64,000 nt of DNA from Paramicrobacterium agarici (GTDB lineage Bacteria > Actinomycetota > Actinomycetes > Actinomycetales > Microbacteriaceae): the NCBI RefSeq assembly GCF_002563955.1, contig NZ_PDJE01000001.1:496001-560000 (forward strand), written 5' to 3'. The notes under the pieces are model-generated. The model worked only from the letters and a program-made list of their open reading frames with translations. It made no database searches and had not been told where the DNA came from. The translations under genes were made by a program, and so were the position numbers. Shown piece by piece: positions 17,095-26,324 of this stretch (positions are counted from its first letter, which is position 1; every line of letters starts with the position of its first letter).

Positions 17095-17426
17095 TTCGGG
17101 GAGGCATCTACCGAATCGACCTCGGTGCGGCCCGAGGTCATGAGCAGCGCGGCCGGCGTTTGGGCCTTGTTATGTCACCGACAGACTCGCTCTTATCTGT
17201 CGTCACCGTGATTCCCACGTCAACGTCAGCGGGCACCGCGATACACCGCCCGCGCCCGACGATCGCGGGCAGAGAAACGCTTGTCCTTGTGGATCAAATT
17301 CGAAGCATCGACGTCGACAACGTGTTCGGCGACCCTGTCGACTACCTCACCCGGGACGAAATGGGTGAGGTAGAGAACTCACTGGCGCACTACCTCGGCA
17401 TCGTTCCCGGCGGCCCGAGCGCCTGA
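17091..17426 (+). CDS. MazF/PemK-type endoribonuclease toxin
   Basis: 111 residues starting at GTG 17091, which overlaps the antitoxin stop by four bases. It opens IRGGIYRIDLGAARGHEQRGRRLGLVMSP, the typical PemK/MazF first strands with the Arg/Gly-rich loop, and later has VLVDQIRSIDVDNV, the family's second conserved strand with catalytic-site residues. MazF toxins cut mRNA at short sequences and are neutralised by the antitoxin. The recognition sequence cannot be predicted. Confidence 0.88.
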   Translation: MIRGGIYRIDLGAARGHEQRGRRLGLVMSPTDSLLSVVTVIPTSTSAGTAIHRPRPTIAGRETLVLVDQIRSIDVDNVFGDPVDYLTRDEMGEVENSLAHYLGIVPGGPSA

Positions 17427-17440
17427 CGACGTCGCTGTTC

Positions 17441-18463
17441 TCAGACGGTCAACAGCACCTTCGTCGCACGACGCTCATCCATGGCGGCATAGCCCTCGGC
17501 GGCGCGCTCCAGCGGAATGGTCATGTCGAAGACGTCGCCCGGCGTGATGGTGCCCGTCATGATCAGGTCGATGAGCTCGGGCAAGAACCGCCGCACAGGA
17601 GCGGGGCCGCCATGCAGATGCACCGCCGAGAAGAAGAGCTTGTTGCCGGGAAGCTCGACGTCGTGCGACACGCCGACGAAGCCGATGTGTCCGCCGGCAC
17701 GCGTCGATCGGATGGCCTGCATCATCGACTCCTGCGTGCCCACGGCCTCGATCGTCGAGTGCGCCCCAAGTCCACCGGTGAGCTCGCGGATGCGGCGAGC
17801 GCCAGCATCCCCGCGCTCTTCGACGATGTCCGTCGCACCGAACCTGCGGGCAAGCTCCTGCCGGTCAGCATGCCTGCTCATCGCGATGATTCGCTCGGCC
17901 CCGAGCTGACGCGCGGCGAGCACACCCAGAAGCCCCACCGCGCCGTCACCGACGACCGCCACCGTCTTGCCCGGCCCGACTTCAGCGGCGACGGCAGCGA
18001 ACCAGCCGGTGCCGAGAACATCGGATGCTGCGAGCAGCCCCGGAATCTCGGCGGGCGTTGGCTGTCGCGGCGTGGCGACGAGCGTTCCGTCAGCTAACGG
18101 AATGCGCGCGTACTCGGCCTGTGTTCCGATCGCGCCCATCGGCACAACGTGCACGCAGCGGCTCTGGTATCCGGCCGCGCAGATCTCGCACGTGTTGTCG
18201 CTCGCCATGAACGATCCGACCACGAAGTCGCCGGGCTTGAGCGTCGAGACGTCATCGCCGATGCTCTCGACGACGCCGACGTACTCATGTCCCATTGGCG
18301 CTGGCTCCTCGAGCACGTCAGCGCCGCGGTACGGCCACAGGTCAGAGCCGCACACGCACGTCGCAGCAACCTTGATGATGGCGTCGGTCGGTTCAACGAT
18401 CGTCGGCTTGTCGCGCTCCTCGACGCGTACGTCGCCGGGACCGTGCATGATCACTCCGCGCAT
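17441..18463 (-). CDS. Zinc-dependent alcohol dehydrogenase family protein
   Basis: 340 residues of the medium-chain dehydrogenase family. Catalytic zinc ligands are in VCGSDLWPYRG (Cys) and MGHEYVG (His, Glu). The structural zinc lobe TCEICAAGYQSRC shows only three of the usual four cysteines. NAD(P) binding is through GDGAVGLLGVLAA. Start ATG 18463 is preceded by AGAAGGAG at the right distance; the frame opens seven codons further upstream. Substrate unknown. Confidence 0.9.
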   Translation of the reverse strand: MRGVIMHGPGDVRVEERDKPTIVEPTDAIIKVAATCVCGSDLWPYRGADVLEEPAPMGHEYVGVVESIGDDVSTLKPGDFVVGSFMASDNTCEICAAGYQSRCVHVVPMGAIGTQAEYARIPLADGTLVATPRQPTPAEIPGLLAASDVLGTGWFAAVAAEVGPGKTVAVVGDGAVGLLGVLAARQLGAERIIAMSRHADRQELARRFGATDIVEERGDAGARRIRELTGGLGAHSTIEAVGTQESMMQAIRSTRAGGHIGFVGVSHDVELPGNKLFFSAVHLHGGPAPVRRFLPELIDLIMTGTITPGDVFDMTIPLERAAEGYAAMDERRATKVLLTV

Positions 18464-18536
18464 GGCTACTCCTTCTCTCTTCATCGTGCGAGGTTCGGGC
18501 TGAAGCCCAGATTACGCCCGGCCACGCATGGCGCGA

Positions 18537-19061
18537 TCAATCGACGTTCACGCCGTGCAGGCGCGCATGCAGCTGCTTGATCTCGTCGGCGAACTCGGGC
18601 GCAGGGCCGGTAACGGGCACGAACGGCGCAATCTCGGTGATCGGGTACGGTGCCACCGGACCTCCCGGAACGCCCCAATCCGCCAGCCACCCGACGAGCT
18701 GGTCGGTGCTCGATGCGAAGACGATTCGCCCCAGTCCCACCCAGGCGTGCGCCGCGCTGCACATGGGGCAATGCTCGCCCGACGTGTAGACGACAGCATC
18801 CCTCCTCTCGTCTGGCGTCATGTGCTCAGCCGCCCAGCGCGCAATGGCGAATTCCGGATGCTGCGTGCGGTCGCCGCTCTCCACAACATGGTTACGGTCT
18901 TCGAAGCGCACGCTGCCGACGGCGTCCACCAGCACCGACCCGAACGGCTCATCGCCCGCGTCGAGGGCCTCGCACGCCAGCTCAACGCAGCGGGCGAGGT
19001 GGCGTCGGTCGAGCTCGGTCAGGTCTCCCCCGTCGTGGGAAGGCACAGCGTTGTGAGACAT
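18537..19061 (-). CDS. Nucleoside/guanine deaminase-like (CMP/dCMP deaminase family)
   Basis: 174 residues. The zinc site is complete: HPEFA (His ligand and catalytic Glu) and EHCPMC (two Cys ligands). The segments GDEPFGSVLVD and GRIVFASSTDQL place it with guanine deaminase and tRNA adenosine deaminase-like enzymes. Start ATG 19061 is favoured over an upstream codon at 19133. The substrate is probably a purine or modified base but is not proven. Confidence 0.88.
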   Translation of the reverse strand: MSHNAVPSHDGGDLTELDRRHLARCVELACEALDAGDEPFGSVLVDAVGSVRFEDRNHVVESGDRTQHPEFAIARWAAEHMTPDERRDAVVYTSGEHCPMCSAAHAWVGLGRIVFASSTDQLVGWLADWGVPGGPVAPYPITEIAPFVPVTGPAPEFADEIKQLHARLHGVNVD

Positions 19062-19245
19062 GCCCACACCGTAGCAAGAGCAGCTGATCCGATCTCGCAC
19101 GGATAGCACAGGATGCGAAGCGGTGACAAGCACTACCCGCCGCGGGGGCTTCCGCGTATGGTCAAAAAGAAGGCAGTCACGCGTCGCATCAGCACCGTGT
19201 GGCGGCCCTCGCGATCACCCCGCTGCGGCGGGGCAAGGAGGGATC

Positions 19246-19401
19246 ATGGGCATCATCATCACATTGCTCATTCTGTGGGCGATTCTGAGCGTTCTCGGGT
19301 TTGCGGTGAAGGGCCTTATGTGGCTCGCCATCATCTGCATCATTCTGTTCGTGGCGACAGCTGTCTTCGGGTTCATCCGGCGCAAGGCGAGCGGCAGCTG
19401 A
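19246..19401 (+). CDS. Small hydrophobic membrane protein
   Basis: 51 residues, almost all hydrophobic, with two likely membrane helices (residues 2-22 and 24-43) and a basic tail (RRKASGS). A strong ribosome site AAGGAGGG precedes ATG 19246. Function unknown. No partner gene is obvious; the next gene is the tricorn protease. Confidence 0.7.
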   Translation: MGIIITLLILWAILSVLGFAVKGLMWLAIICIILFVATAVFGFIRRKASGS

Positions 19402-19507
19402 CGTGCACGGCGTCTGCTGACGCCACGATACGAGAGCGCGGGAACGACGCAGCGACGATCGTCAAGAACACTTTCCGGTGCCTACGATCGCACGTAGGCT
19501 GAGCCGA

Positions 19508-22500
19508 GTGAGCACAACGACGTACCTTCGCTACCCACACATCTCGAACGATCTCATCACCTTCGTCGCCGACGACGACATCTGGCTCGTCGGCGACGAC
19601 GGAGGCCGCGCCTGGCGCCTCACCTCGGACCATGCGCCCGTGCGCCAGCCACGCCTCTCTCCTGACGCAGCGCACGTGGCGTTCGTCTCGAATCGCGACG
19701 GGCACCCCGAAGTGATGGTCGCCGACGTCGCCACCGGCGCAGCGCGACGGCTGACGTGGTGGGGCGGCTCGGTCACCACGATGCTCGGGTGGGCATCGCG
19801 CGACAGCATCCTTGTCGCCTCGAACGCCGGCGAGGCGAACATGCGCCACACCGTCGTGAAGAAGGTGTCGCTCGACGGCACGACCGAACGGTTGCGTTAT
19901 GGCACAGCATCCGGTCTCGCCCTTCGCGCAGACGGCGCTGTCGCGCTCAGCACTCCGGGTAGCCGCCCGCCCGCATGGTGGAAGCGCTATCGCGGCGGCA
20001 CGGCACCGCGGCTCTGGCTCAGCGTCGACGGCGCGTGGGAGCAGCTTCTGCGTGACGACGAGGCGTCGATCGTCGATCCGATGTGGCTCGGCGACCGTCT
20101 CGCCTTCGTCTCTGATCGCGCCGCGCGATTCCCCGATCACGCTCACGAGCAGGCGAATATTTGGGTGATGGATGCCGCAAGGGGCGACGAGCCGCGCCAG
20201 GTGACGTTCCAGACCGAAGACGACGGATACGTGCGCGACGCCACGACAGACGGGGAGCGCATCGTCTGGCACAGTCGAGGGCAGATCCGGATGCTGTCGA
20301 GTCTCGACGCCGAGCCGCGCACTGTCGACATCACGCTTCCCGGCGTCAGCGTCGCTCCGGTGAGCCTCGACTCCACGAAGAACATCAACGCGATCGTTCC
20401 CGATCATGGCGGCGACGGCAGCCTCGTCTCGTGGCGCGGCAACGCCTTCTGGCTCTCGCACCGCGAGGGGCCCGCCCGCGCCCTCGCCGCCGATTCCGGC
20501 GTGCGCACCCGCGACCCCGTTGTGCTCGGGCAGACCGGCTCGGTCGCTTACGTCACCGACGCCGAGGGGGAGGATGCTGTCGAGATCCGCGCCGCCGACG
20601 GCACGGGCGAGGCACGGCGCATGCTCAGCGGGACGCTCGGCCGCGTGCTGCATCTCGCATCGAACCCCACCGGGGATCGTCTCGCCGCGATCTCGCACGA
20701 TGGCGTGATCCGCCTGATCGACGTCGATGCGGCAACGGCCCGCGAGGTCGGCCGAAGCGCTGCGGGCGAAGCCCTCGGCCCCGTGTTCTCGCCCGACGGC
20801 CGCTACCTCGCGTGGTCACAGCCGACCTCAGGTGAATCGGAGCTGCACCAGATCCGCCTGCTCGACACGACGCGCGACGACGAGTCGGTTGCGCTCACAA
20901 CCGGCAAGTACCACGACCACTCGCCCGCGTTCACGTTCGACGGCAAGCACATCGTGTTCCTCTCGGATCGCACCTTCGACCCGCACTACAACCAGCACGC
21001 GTTCGACCTCGCGTTCTCGGGGGCGACGCGGCCGTGGCTCATCCCGCTCTCGGCCACGGAGCCGGCTCCGTTCGGGCCGAGCGCCGACGGCTGGCGCGTC
21101 TCGAATGCCGCCGAGCCGAGTGCCGGCGCCGAGGGCGGCGCTTCGGCAGCATCCACCCCTGTCGCCTGCCCCGATCTCGACGCCGACGGGGCCGAAGAGC
21201 GCATCACGCCGTTCCCCGTTCCCAGCGCCGATTATCGCGACCTCGCTGCTGTGAAAGACGGCGTGCTGTGGGTACGCGTGGCCTCTGACGAGCAGGGCGA
21301 GCTCGGGTCGCGCCGCGCGGGCGTCACGGGCGACAAGGCCGCGGATCGCCTCGAGCGGTGGTCGTTCGCCGATCGACGGGTGACGACGCTCGTCGAGAAG
21401 GTCGATCAGTTCGCGGTCTCCGGTGACGGCGAGCGCATTGTCGTGCGGCACGGCGACGACGTGACGGTGCTGCCGTCCACGCGCAAGGTTGACGACGACG
21501 ACAGCGCGCGCATCGCGGTCGACATGAGCCGCCTGCGCTTCCAGCTCGACCCATCGGCCGAGTGGCACCAGATGTTCGACGAGAACGCGCGCCTCATGCG
21601 CGATCACTACTGGCGCGCCGACATGAATGGGGTGGACTGGGATGCTGTCGCAGCGCGGTGGCGCCCGGTGGTGGATGCTGTTCGCACCCACGATGACCTC
21701 ATCGACGTGCTGTGGGAGACCGTCGGCGAGTTGAACACGTCGCACGCTTACGTCATGCCGCGCGATCCGCTCGGAGACGCCTCGCGCAAACTCGGCTTTC
21801 TCGGCGCCGACCTGTCGCCGGCCGAGGGAGGCTGGCGCATCGAAAGCATCCTTCCCGGTGAGTCGAGCGAACCGGACGCCCGCTCCCCGCTGCGTCAGGC
21901 GGGAGTCGGTGCGCGCGAGGGCGATCTCATCGTCGCCGTCGACGGCACGCCGGTCGATCCGGTTGCCGGGCCCGCGGCGCACCTCATTGGAGCGGCGGGC
22001 AAGCCCGTCGAGCTGACGCTGAGCCGAGATGGTGATGAGCGGCGCGTCGCGGTGGTTCCGCTCGAGAGCGAAGAGGTGCTGCGCTACCAGGCGTGGGTGC
22101 GGTCGCGGCGCGCGTACGTCACAGAACGCAGCGGCGGGCGGCTCGGGTACCTGCACGTTCCCGACATGCAGAGCTACGGCTGGGCGCAGCTGCACCGCGA
22201 TCTGCGCGTCGCGACCGATGCCGAAGGCGTCATCGCCGATGTGCGCTACAACCGCGGCGGGCACACGAGCCAGCTCGTGATCGAACGGCTCGCTTCCCGG
22301 GTGATCGCGTGGACACAGGCGCGGCAGTATGACCGCCCGATCCCGGATCCCGATCGTGCGCCGCGCGGGCCCGTGGTGATCGTCGCGAACGAGAACTCGG
22401 GTTCTGACGGCGACATCGTGAATGCTCGAGCACAGGCGCTCGGCGTTGGCCCGGTTGTCGGCGTGCGCACGTGGGGTGGTGTGGTCGGCATCGATAGCCG

Positions 22501-22744
22501 TTTCGATCTTGTCGACGGCACAGGAGTGACGCAGCCACGCTACGCATACTGGCTCGAGGGCAAAGGCTGGGGGGTCGAGAACCATGGAGTCGACCCCGAC
22601 ATCGAGGTCGTGCACACGCCGTCGCAGCTGTTCGAGGCGGACGACCCGCAACTCGACCGCGCGATCGACGAGGCGCTGGCCCGTCTCGACGAGACCCCGG
22701 CAGCGACGGCTCCTCCGCTGCCTGAGCCGCGCGTGCAGAGCTGA
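19508..22744 (+). CDS. Tricorn-type protease (S41 family)
   Basis: 1078 residues, the normal size for tricorn. Residues ~1-330 form a first beta-propeller (RLSPDAAHVAFVSNRDG repeats), ~340-660 a second, then a mixed domain, a PDZ domain (~770-850) and the S41 core. The catalytic residues fall at His746 (TSHAYV) and Ser966 (NSGSDGD). Tricorn degrades peptides released by the proteasome and passes them to aminopeptidases. GTG 19508 is chosen because the -10 TAGGCT (19495-19500) puts the transcript start one base before it. A strong terminator follows. The frameshifted proline iminopeptidase 3 kb upstream would be a functional partner. Confidence 0.93.
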   Translation: MSTTTYLRYPHISNDLITFVADDDIWLVGDDGGRAWRLTSDHAPVRQPRLSPDAAHVAFVSNRDGHPEVMVADVATGAARRLTWWGGSVTTMLGWASRDSILVASNAGEANMRHTVVKKVSLDGTTERLRYGTASGLALRADGAVALSTPGSRPPAWWKRYRGGTAPRLWLSVDGAWEQLLRDDEASIVDPMWLGDRLAFVSDRAARFPDHAHEQANIWVMDAARGDEPRQVTFQTEDDGYVRDATTDGERIVWHSRGQIRMLSSLDAEPRTVDITLPGVSVAPVSLDSTKNINAIVPDHGGDGSLVSWRGNAFWLSHREGPARALAADSGVRTRDPVVLGQTGSVAYVTDAEGEDAVEIRAADGTGEARRMLSGTLGRVLHLASNPTGDRLAAISHDGVIRLIDVDAATAREVGRSAAGEALGPVFSPDGRYLAWSQPTSGESELHQIRLLDTTRDDESVALTTGKYHDHSPAFTFDGKHIVFLSDRTFDPHYNQHAFDLAFSGATRPWLIPLSATEPAPFGPSADGWRVSNAAEPSAGAEGGASAASTPVACPDLDADGAEERITPFPVPSADYRDLAAVKDGVLWVRVASDEQGELGSRRAGVTGDKAADRLERWSFADRRVTTLVEKVDQFAVSGDGERIVVRHGDDVTVLPSTRKVDDDDSARIAVDMSRLRFQLDPSAEWHQMFDENARLMRDHYWRADMNGVDWDAVAARWRPVVDAVRTHDDLIDVLWETVGELNTSHAYVMPRDPLGDASRKLGFLGADLSPAEGGWRIESILPGESSEPDARSPLRQAGVGAREGDLIVAVDGTPVDPVAGPAAHLIGAAGKPVELTLSRDGDERRVAVVPLESEEVLRYQAWVRSRRAYVTERSGGRLGYLHVPDMQSYGWAQLHRDLRVATDAEGVIADVRYNRGGHTSQLVIERLASRVIAWTQARQYDRPIPDPDRAPRGPVVIVANENSGSDGDIVNARAQALGVGPVVGVRTWGGVVGIDSRFDLVDGTGVTQPRYAYWLEGKGWGVENHGVDPDIEVVHTPSQLFEADDPQLDRAIDEALARLDETPAATAPPLPEPRVQS

Positions 22745-22747
22745 GCC

Positions 22748-22776
22748 CGAGGGGCGGAGCAATGCTCCGCCCCTCG
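22748..22776 (+). terminator. Terminator of the tricorn gene
   Basis: 14-bp perfect arms (22748-22761, 22763-22776) around a 1-nt centre, giving a GC-rich hairpin four bases after the stop. Confidence 0.85.
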
Positions 22777-22917
22777 TGCTGACGGCCGGACCGCGACCCG
22801 CCACCATCGTGGTTCCTCAACTGCTCGAGACACCGGCATCCATCGACTACGGCATCGGTCAGGCCATGCTCGAAGCCGGCCTCTGGAATCGTGCTGCGCA
22901 TTCGCAAGCAGAAGAAG

Positions 22918-22961
22918 GCGGATGCTGTTGCCGACGCTCACGCCTCGGCAACAGCATCCGC
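22918..22961 (-). terminator. Terminator of the azt operon built from inverted GGATGCTG octamers
   Basis: Perfect 17-bp arms (22918-22934 and 22945-22961) around a 10-nt loop, nine bases after the stop of aztD. Each arm contains one copy of the dispersed octamer in opposite orientation. Confidence 0.85.
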
Positions 22962-22969
22962 GCACTGAA

Positions 22970-24169
22970 TCAGCTCTGCGCGACCGCGACCTCGTTCGGG
23001 GTGAACTCGAACTCGGCCGTCGTCAGCACCTCGCCGGTTGCCAGGTCGACGACGTGCAGCGCGTTCGCCGACGGCTCGGTCACGTAACCGACCTCGCCAT
23101 CGGTCACGATCGCGGGGTGCGCGTCTTGCCACTCGCTCGGCCCCTCCCAGGGATCGATCACGGGGAACGCGTCGACGAGTTCGCCTGATGTGGGATCGAG
23201 CACGTGGATCGACCCGTCGGACGACAGAATGTACGCATTGTCATCGGGTCCTCGCACGACGTCGCGGAACGTGTACTGCACCTCGTCGGGAAGGTCGACG
23301 ACGTCGTACGTGCCCGCTGCGGTGTCGATGAGCGTCACGGCGTTGAGCAGGTAGCCCTCGGCATCGGGGTCGTTCTTGTAGTCACCCACGACGATCGGGC
23401 TTGTCTCAGAGACGTACGCGTTGCCCATGCGCCCGTAGTCGTCGGGCGCGGTGAACTTGGTGAACTCGCCATCGTGGAATAGAAGCGCGCCGTTCTCGCA
23501 GCCGAAGATCACGGCCTCGTCGGCGGCCGTACCCTCACCGTGGATGCCCGGGCACTCGTCGCTCGATGCGGCTTCGTGCCAGTGGTCGTCGTGCGGGTGA
23601 AGCGCGACCGCTCCGGTGCGCGACTCCTCTGTGCCGACCGTCGTCACGAGCGTGCCGTCGTCAAGCACGATCGAGACTCCGTGATGGGCGGACTCCGCCG
23701 TGTACGTCTGGGTCTCGGGCAGCGATCCGTCGCTCTGTAGGAGCCCCTCGGTATCGACGACCGTCGTCGTTCCGGTGCCATCGTCAAAGAGCACCGTTTT
23801 TCCCGCATGGCGCACGACGTGACCCGCGCCCGTCGCGTCGAAGACGAGATCGGTGAGCTCCGGCGTCGCCGTGTCGAGAACCTGAAAGCCCCTCGACGTC
23901 GTCACGGCGACGTGGCGTCCGTCACCGAACGCGTTGAGGCGCGTGAACTGCTCCGAGTCGAACTGCTCGACGACCTCGAGTGTCTCGGCGTCGATCACCG
24001 CAATGCCGCCCTCGTACGAGACGGCGATGCGCGCGTCGGAGCTGCCGCGCGCGGTGTCGGTGTCTCCCGCAGCATCCGCCGTGCCTCCACCTCCCGCGCA
24101 GCCTGTCATGAGCAGTGAGAGACCGGCGAGCGCGGCTGCTCCTGTCACCAGTCGCGTCTGTCGTTTCAT
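22970..24169 (-). CDS. aztD: Zinc metallochaperone AztD
   Basis: 399 residues: signal peptide with lipobox MTGC (Cys ~24), then a seven-bladed propeller-like protein with histidine-rich stretches (ALHPHDDHWHEAAS, ECPGIHGEG) that fit the zinc sites of AztD. AztD takes up zinc outside the membrane and hands it to the binding protein AztC. Start ATG 24169 has GGAAAGGAAAC upstream. It is the last gene of the aztB-(AztD-like)-aztC-aztD operon, 23 bp after aztC. Confidence 0.9.
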   Translation of the reverse strand: MKRQTRLVTGAAALAGLSLLMTGCAGGGGTADAAGDTDTARGSSDARIAVSYEGGIAVIDAETLEVVEQFDSEQFTRLNAFGDGRHVAVTTSRGFQVLDTATPELTDLVFDATGAGHVVRHAGKTVLFDDGTGTTTVVDTEGLLQSDGSLPETQTYTAESAHHGVSIVLDDGTLVTTVGTEESRTGAVALHPHDDHWHEAASSDECPGIHGEGTAADEAVIFGCENGALLFHDGEFTKFTAPDDYGRMGNAYVSETSPIVVGDYKNDPDAEGYLLNAVTLIDTAAGTYDVVDLPDEVQYTFRDVVRGPDDNAYILSSDGSIHVLDPTSGELVDAFPVIDPWEGPSEWQDAHPAIVTDGEVGYVTEPSANALHVVDLATGEVLTTAEFEFTPNEVAVAQS

Positions 24170-24192
24170 GTGTTTCCTTTCCATGGGTGGCC

Positions 24193-25113
24193 TCACGGCG
24201 TGAGGCCCTCTGCGATGCGCTCGGTGTTCGCGCGCATCATCGTGAGATAGGTGGCGGCGCCTTCGCCTGGCTCGGTGAGCGACTCCGTGAAGAGCTCGAC
24301 GACGGCGACATCGACGCCGACCTCGCTGGCGAGTGCCTGAACGAGCCGGTCGGGCTGCGACGATTCGGCGAAGATCGTGGGTACGCCGGCCTCGTCAATG
24401 GCGTCGGCGAGGTCGCGAAGGTCGGCCGCGCTCGGGGCGGCGAGGGTGGTTCCCCCGGGAATCACGGCGCCGACGACCCGAAAGTCGAAGCGGTCGGCAA
24501 GGTACCCGAACACGTGGTGGTTCGTCACGAGTGCTCGGTTCTTCTCGCCGATCGCGTCGAACGCGTCCGTCATGTCGGCGTCGAGCTGGGAGAGGTCGGT
24601 GCGGTACGACTCGGCGTTCGCGGCGATCGTCCCGGCATCGATGCCGCTCACCGCAGCCAGCTCGGTTTCGAGCGCGTCGACGACGTCGATCATGCGGGCG
24701 GGGTCCGTCCAGAAGTGCGGATCGGGCGCTCCGTCGGCGTCGCCGGTCGAATACGGCAGTACATCGATGGCGTCGCCGGCAGCGAACAGCTCGGTACCCG
24801 CCTCTGCCGCGCTGTCGAGATGCTGCTGCAGCCCCTCTTCGAGTCCGAGGCCGTTTGAGACGACGAGGTCGGCGTTGCGCAGCAAAGCGCCCTCTTGAGC
24901 CGAGATCTCGAACGAGTGCGGGTCGGCGTTCGGCTTCATGAGCGTCGTGACGTGCGCCTCGTCCCCGGCGACCTGCTCGACGACATCGCCCAGGATGTTG
25001 GTGGTGACGACGATCTGCACGTCGTCTGACGCGCTCGCGTCTGCACACCCGACGAGCCCGAGCGCCGAGAGCAGAGCAATGCCGGCCCCGAGATGACGGG
25101 CCATTCCGTTCAT
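24193..25113 (-). CDS. aztC: Zinc ABC transporter substrate-binding lipoprotein AztC
   Basis: 306 residues with lipobox LVGC (Cys23). Cluster A-I metal-binding protein: ligand histidines His66 (DPHSFE), His133 (DPHFW) and His199/200 (TNHHVFGY), and an acidic ligand in the ESSQPDR segment near 250-255. It binds zinc and delivers it to AztB. Its start overlaps the stop of the preceding AztD-like gene by four bases (ATGA), so translation is probably coupled. Confidence 0.92.
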   Translation of the reverse strand: MNGMARHLGAGIALLSALGLVGCADASASDDVQIVVTTNILGDVVEQVAGDEAHVTTLMKPNADPHSFEISAQEGALLRNADLVVSNGLGLEEGLQQHLDSAAEAGTELFAAGDAIDVLPYSTGDADGAPDPHFWTDPARMIDVVDALETELAAVSGIDAGTIAANAESYRTDLSQLDADMTDAFDAIGEKNRALVTNHHVFGYLADRFDFRVVGAVIPGGTTLAAPSAADLRDLADAIDEAGVPTIFAESSQPDRLVQALASEVGVDVAVVELFTESLTEPGEGAATYLTMMRANTERIAEGLTP

Positions 25114-26324
25114 CGTCCGACCTCCGCAATGTGTACGGGAGCGGTCGGGGTCTCAAGTGTGCGGGCAATGCGCGCTCCGTCGGCATACGCGATCTCGTAG
25201 ACCACGCCCTCTGCCGGCGCGTTCAGGTACGCCCGCTGACCGTCGACAACGAGAGTCATGCTCTCGAGCTGCTCGGCGTCGATCGTTTCGGCCAGAAGGG
25301 CGTCGGTTTCCGCGATCTGTTCGCCGGACTCGGCCTGGTAGACGCGCACGCGTCCGTCTGAATCCAGCGCCACGACGTGTCCCTCCGCGTCGTCGACCGC
25401 GGTCACGCGTACGAGCTCAGCATCTGTCTCAACCAACGACCACGAGCGTTCGCGCGTGTCGAGCAGCCAGAAGCCCCTGTCACCCGCGATCGCGGCGACG
25501 GTGGGGCGGCCTTTGCGCCCGTCGAACGCCGTCGCGCGCTCCGCGTTCAAAGCCTCGGGGTACGCCACGTGTTCGAACACGGGCCGATCGCCCTCCGCGG
25601 TCGCGATCACGGCGCCGTCCGAACACCCGACGGCGAGCCCCACGCGCGTCGTGATCGTTCCAGCGGGACTCGGGCACGCGATCGACTCGTCCGCCGGCGA
25701 GCCGTCGCCGGTGTAGTACCGCAGCGCGTCTCCGTCGGAGACGAGCGCACCGTCACCAAGAGGGGCCGCAACGCCGGCCGCTGAACCAGTGTCGATGCGG
25801 AACAGCTCGACGATCTTCCCCTTCGAGAGCGCGTCATTGTCGAGCAGAACCGCCTCGCGCGACCCTTCGAAGTACAGGGCAGTGCTGCCTGCTGTGGCGA
25901 GCATTCCCGTCGCAACCCTCACGGGCCCCGCGCCCTCGACTGTGCCGATGACCGATGGCTCGGCCCGGTAGTAGTGAAAATGGTCGACGTGATCCCACGT
26001 CCACACGCCGCTGTCGACGATCTCGACTCCCGCGTCCGTCGTGGCGAAGACGTACCGGCCGCCGGTCGCTGTCGCGCTGGGCGCGCCGATCGTTCCGAGC
26101 TCGCTCGTCGCACCGTCGAGCAGGTCGAGGATGCCCACGGCCCCCGTCTCGTCGATCGACACAAGCTGCAGCGGCGGCTCGGCGACCTCGGCCGCACCGG
26201 CTATCGCGCCGTGGCCGGGTGTCGCAGTAGCCGTTGCGGAGGTAGACGGCGCAGACCCACATGCCGACGTGGCGAGAAGCAGCGCGGCGGTTGACGCGAG
26301 CAGAAGAGAACGACGTGATGTCAT
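25110..26324 (-). CDS. AztD-like propeller lipoprotein, extra component of the zinc locus
   Basis: 404 residues. The signal peptide ends in ATSAC (lipidation Cys at about 22). The mature protein has repeated strand patterns like AztD (VSIDETGAVGILDLLDGA, VAAIAGDRGFWLLD, VYQAESGEQIAET) and a His-containing stretch WDHVDHFHYYRAEP. It is locked into the operon: TGATG overlap with aztB, ATGA overlap with aztC. I infer a paralogue of AztD with a second zinc-handling or sensing role; no proven function. Confidence 0.75.
   Translation of the reverse strand: MTSRRSLLLASTAALLLATSACGSAPSTSATATATPGHGAIAGAAEVAEPPLQLVSIDETGAVGILDLLDGATSELGTIGAPSATATGGRYVFATTDAGVEIVDSGVWTWDHVDHFHYYRAEPSVIGTVEGAGPVRVATGMLATAGSTALYFEGSREAVLLDNDALSKGKIVELFRIDTGSAAGVAAPLGDGALVSDGDALRYYTGDGSPADESIACPSPAGTITTRVGLAVGCSDGAVIATAEGDRPVFEHVAYPEALNAERATAFDGRKGRPTVAAIAGDRGFWLLDTRERSWSLVETDAELVRVTAVDDAEGHVVALDSDGRVRVYQAESGEQIAETDALLAETIDAEQLESMTLVVDGQRAYLNAPAEGVVYEIAYADGARIARTLETPTAPVHIAEVGR

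Noticed and set aside
20828..22807. 659-codon open frame antisense to the tricorn gene
   Set aside because: Antisense shadow of a conserved protease; no start signal.
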